Shown: positions 5,479-6,700 of the stretch, piece after piece
How the letters are laid out: every line of letters begins with the position of its first letter
How positions within the stretch are numbered: position 1 is the first letter of the stretch
Source: Thermoplasmatota archaeon
Lineage (GTDB): Archaea > Thermoplasmatota > Thermoplasmata > UBA10834
NCBI GenBank assembly: GCA_022848805.1
Contig: JAJISI010000071.1
Location: forward strand, 1 to 6,700
Direction: 5' to 3'
DNA: 6,700 bases
The notes under the pieces: generated by a model
What the model was told of the DNA's origin: nothing
Seen by the model: the letters and a program-made list of their open reading frames with translations, nothing else
Databases searched by the model: none
Program-made: the position numbers and the translations under genes

Positions 5479-6294
5479 TCAACCCCTTCCTCGAACCCCT
5501 GGCTTTGTCACGGAGTTTCTCAATATTCCGACCCCGTCGAGCTCGATCTCGACCACATCGCCTTCGCCCATCGGCGATATCCCTGATGGCGTCCCGGTGG
5601 CGATTATGTCGCCCGGCTCGAGGGTCATGATCGTCGAGATGTATTCCACAAGGGTGTAGTCGTCGAAAACCCTATCGCTTGTTGGCGACCTCTGCACGGT
5701 CCTCCCGTTCAGGCGGGTCGTTACGGTCGTCGGAGGAGTTGTTGAGATTAGAGGCCCGATGGGAGCGAACGTGTCGAACCCTTTAGCTCTGGTCCAGTCC
5801 GGATCGGTCTTCTGCAAGTCCCGGGCGGTTACATCGTTGAATGCGGTGTATCCGAAAATGAACTGGCTCCCGTCCGATACATGGCTCGCGCGACGGCCGA
5901 TGATCGTCGCGGACTCGCCCTCGTAATCGACTCTTCTCGATATTGATGGAATGACTATGTCCTCGCCTGGGCCTATGATGGCAGAGGGCGGTTTGGTGAA
6001 CAATATCGGAGAGGATGGTGTCTCCCAGCCCATCTCACTGATGTGGCTCCTGTAGTTCAGCCCGATGCAGATTATCTTCGATGGTCGGTCAACCGGAGCT
6101 AGCACTTTCACTGCGTCAGCATCGTGGGACCTGGCGGTGCGTTCCGGCGAGCCGTCGAACAGGTCTGACATCCGATCCGTGTCCAACTCGACTACACTGT
6201 CGTCACAGACCGTTCCGACGAATGTCCTGCCGTCGGCTGCGAACTTGCCGAAGACCCCACTCGGTATGACTTCGTCGCCCAAATCCGTTCTCAC
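5479..6294 (-). CDS. Fumarylacetoacetate hydrolase (FAH) family protein
   Basis: A 271-residue FAH-fold enzyme, a family of Mg/Mn-dependent hydrolases, decarboxylases and isomerases acting on 2-oxo (beta-keto) acids. A small N-terminal domain (about 12-65) is followed by the catalytic domain: KIICIGLNYRSH (73-84), PILFTKPPSAIIGPGEDIVIP (96-116), metal ligands Glu125 and Glu127 in VDYEGESATIIG and Asp154 in FNDVTARDLQ, Lys171 in RAKGFDTFAPIGP, and GDIIATGTPSGI (228-239). Family members with this plan include acylpyruvase/oxaloacetate decarboxylase (FAHD1-like) and the homoprotocatechuate isomerase/decarboxylase type; sequence alone does not pick a substrate. The GTG at 6294 is taken as start, but a TTG at 6282 (codon 5) is better spaced from the SD-like GGAGTGA at 6297-6291 and may be the real one. 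It lies between ilvC (66-nt gap, with no promoter I can see) and ilvE (6-nt gap). A link to 2-oxo acid metabolism is inference from position. Confidence 0.88.
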   Translation of the reverse strand: MRTDLGDEVIPSGVFGKFAADGRTFVGTVCDDSVVELDTDRMSDLFDGSPERTARSHDADAVKVLAPVDRPSKIICIGLNYRSHISEMGWETPSSPILFTKPPSAIIGPGEDIVIPSISRRVDYEGESATIIGRRASHVSDGSQFIFGYTAFNDVTARDLQKTDPDWTRAKGFDTFAPIGPLISTTPPTTVTTRLNGRTVQRSPTSDRVFDDYTLVEYISTIMTLEPGDIIATGTPSGISPMGEGDVVEIELDGVGILRNSVTKPGVRGRG

Positions 6295-6360
6295 TCCTCA
6301 GATGAGATTCGATCATCGGGTATCTATTACTTCTGCACCCAGAGCCAGTCAGGAGTGCTA

Positions 6361-6700
6361 TTACTTGAACATCTTCCTGATGTCAGTGCCGATGACCTCT
6401 ATCTGCGATTCGGCGCCTTCTTGCCTGAGTTTGGTCAATGTGGGCATGCCCGCCTCGTACTCGTCCACCCACTCCTTGGCGAACCTGCCCGATTTGATGT
6501 CCGCGAGGACGTTCTTCATCGCGCTCGCTGTCGCAGGGTCTATGATCCTAGTGCCTCTGGTCCGGCCCCCGTACTCGGCGGTGTTGGATACATTTTTCCA
6601 CATGCCTTCGATTCCGCCCTTCTGAACGAGGTCGATTATGAGCTTGAGCTCGTGAAGCACCTCGAAGTAAGCGACCTCCGGCTGGTACCCGCTCCTGATG
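6361..6700 (-). CDS. ilvC: Ketol-acid reductoisomerase, C-terminal part (partial)
   Basis: The last 112 residues of the enzyme that converts 2-acetolactate (or 2-aceto-2-hydroxybutyrate) to the dihydroxy acid with NAD(P)H and Mg, the second step of valine/isoleucine synthesis. The frame is open to the right edge, so the start and the nucleotide-binding domain are off the window. The GTG at 6660 is an internal valine codon, not the start. Visible landmarks of the knotted helical domain: SGYQPEVAYFEVLHELKLI, whose two glutamates four residues apart are Mg ligands in the family, then GGIEGMWKNVSNTAEYG with the conserved substrate-contacting serine. The tail ends shortly after this domain (IEVIGTDIRKMFK), as in the short class I enzymes of about 330 residues. 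It is followed after 66 nt by the FAH-family gene on the same strand, and by ilvE after that. Confidence 0.93.
   Translation of the reverse strand, partial: IRSGYQPEVAYFEVLHELKLIIDLVQKGGIEGMWKNVSNTAEYGGRTRGTRIIDPATASAMKNVLADIKSGRFAKEWVDEYEAGMPTLTKLRQEGAESQIEVIGTDIRKMFK

Noticed and set aside
6301..6317. Inverted repeat GATGA...TCATC in the ilvC to FAH gap, as a possible terminator or operator
   Set aside because: The arms are only 5 bp, no T-run follows on the minus strand, and the gap has no clear TATA motif. Read-through from ilvC is the simpler view.
6065..6625. A 186-codon open frame on the plus strand
   Set aside because: It runs antisense across the FAH-family gene and ilvC, both clearly identified, and spans their intergenic gap. 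The Ser/Thr/Pro-rich translation is typical of a reverse-strand shadow.

Overview
The window carries archaeal-looking DNA of fairly high GC, with two functional blocks on either side of about coordinate 4190. The archaeal reading rests on two AT-rich TATA (box A) motifs at the expected distance upstream of genes, Shine-Dalgarno (SD) sequences fitting GGAGGTGAT, TTG starts, and a chemotaxis set of the type archaea share with bacteria such as Bacillus. A euryarchaeal or Thermoplasmata-related source is my guess. The sequence alone does not settle the lineage, and no 16S or tRNA gene is present.

Left block (1-4190), chemotaxis. On the minus strand lies a tightly packed run, in transcription order: a methyl-accepting chemotaxis transducer (3130-1160), cheW (1163-669), cheY (691-326) and the receiver domain of cheB (315 to beyond the left edge). 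Neighbouring genes overlap by 4 and 23 nt or are 10 nt apart, so this is almost certainly one operon with coupled translation. cheR (3345-4190) is divergent, on the plus strand. The 214-bp gap between cheR and the transducer gene has a single TATA motif that reads well in both directions. It also has a near-perfect SD followed by a 13-codon open frame just before cheR. CheR and CheB form the methylation/demethylation pair for the transducer. CheW would link it to CheA, which is not in the window, and CheY is the diffusible output.

Right block (4187-6700), all on the minus strand. In transcription order: the C-terminal third of ketol-acid reductoisomerase (ilvC, entering from the right edge), a fumarylacetoacetate hydrolase (FAH) family enzyme, a branched-chain amino acid aminotransferase (ilvE), and a small acidic protein of unknown function that appears to have its own promoter. 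IlvC and IlvE are the second and last steps of valine/isoleucine synthesis. The FAH-family gene sits between them with a 6-nt gap to ilvE and looks co-transcribed.

The two blocks converge at 4187-4190, where the stop codons of cheR and the small acidic gene overlap. No rRNA, tRNA, CRISPR, insertion sequence or phage feature was seen. The points most worth following up are the leader open frame before cheR, the shared divergent promoter, the FAH-family gene inside an ilv operon, and the unrecognised 98-residue protein.
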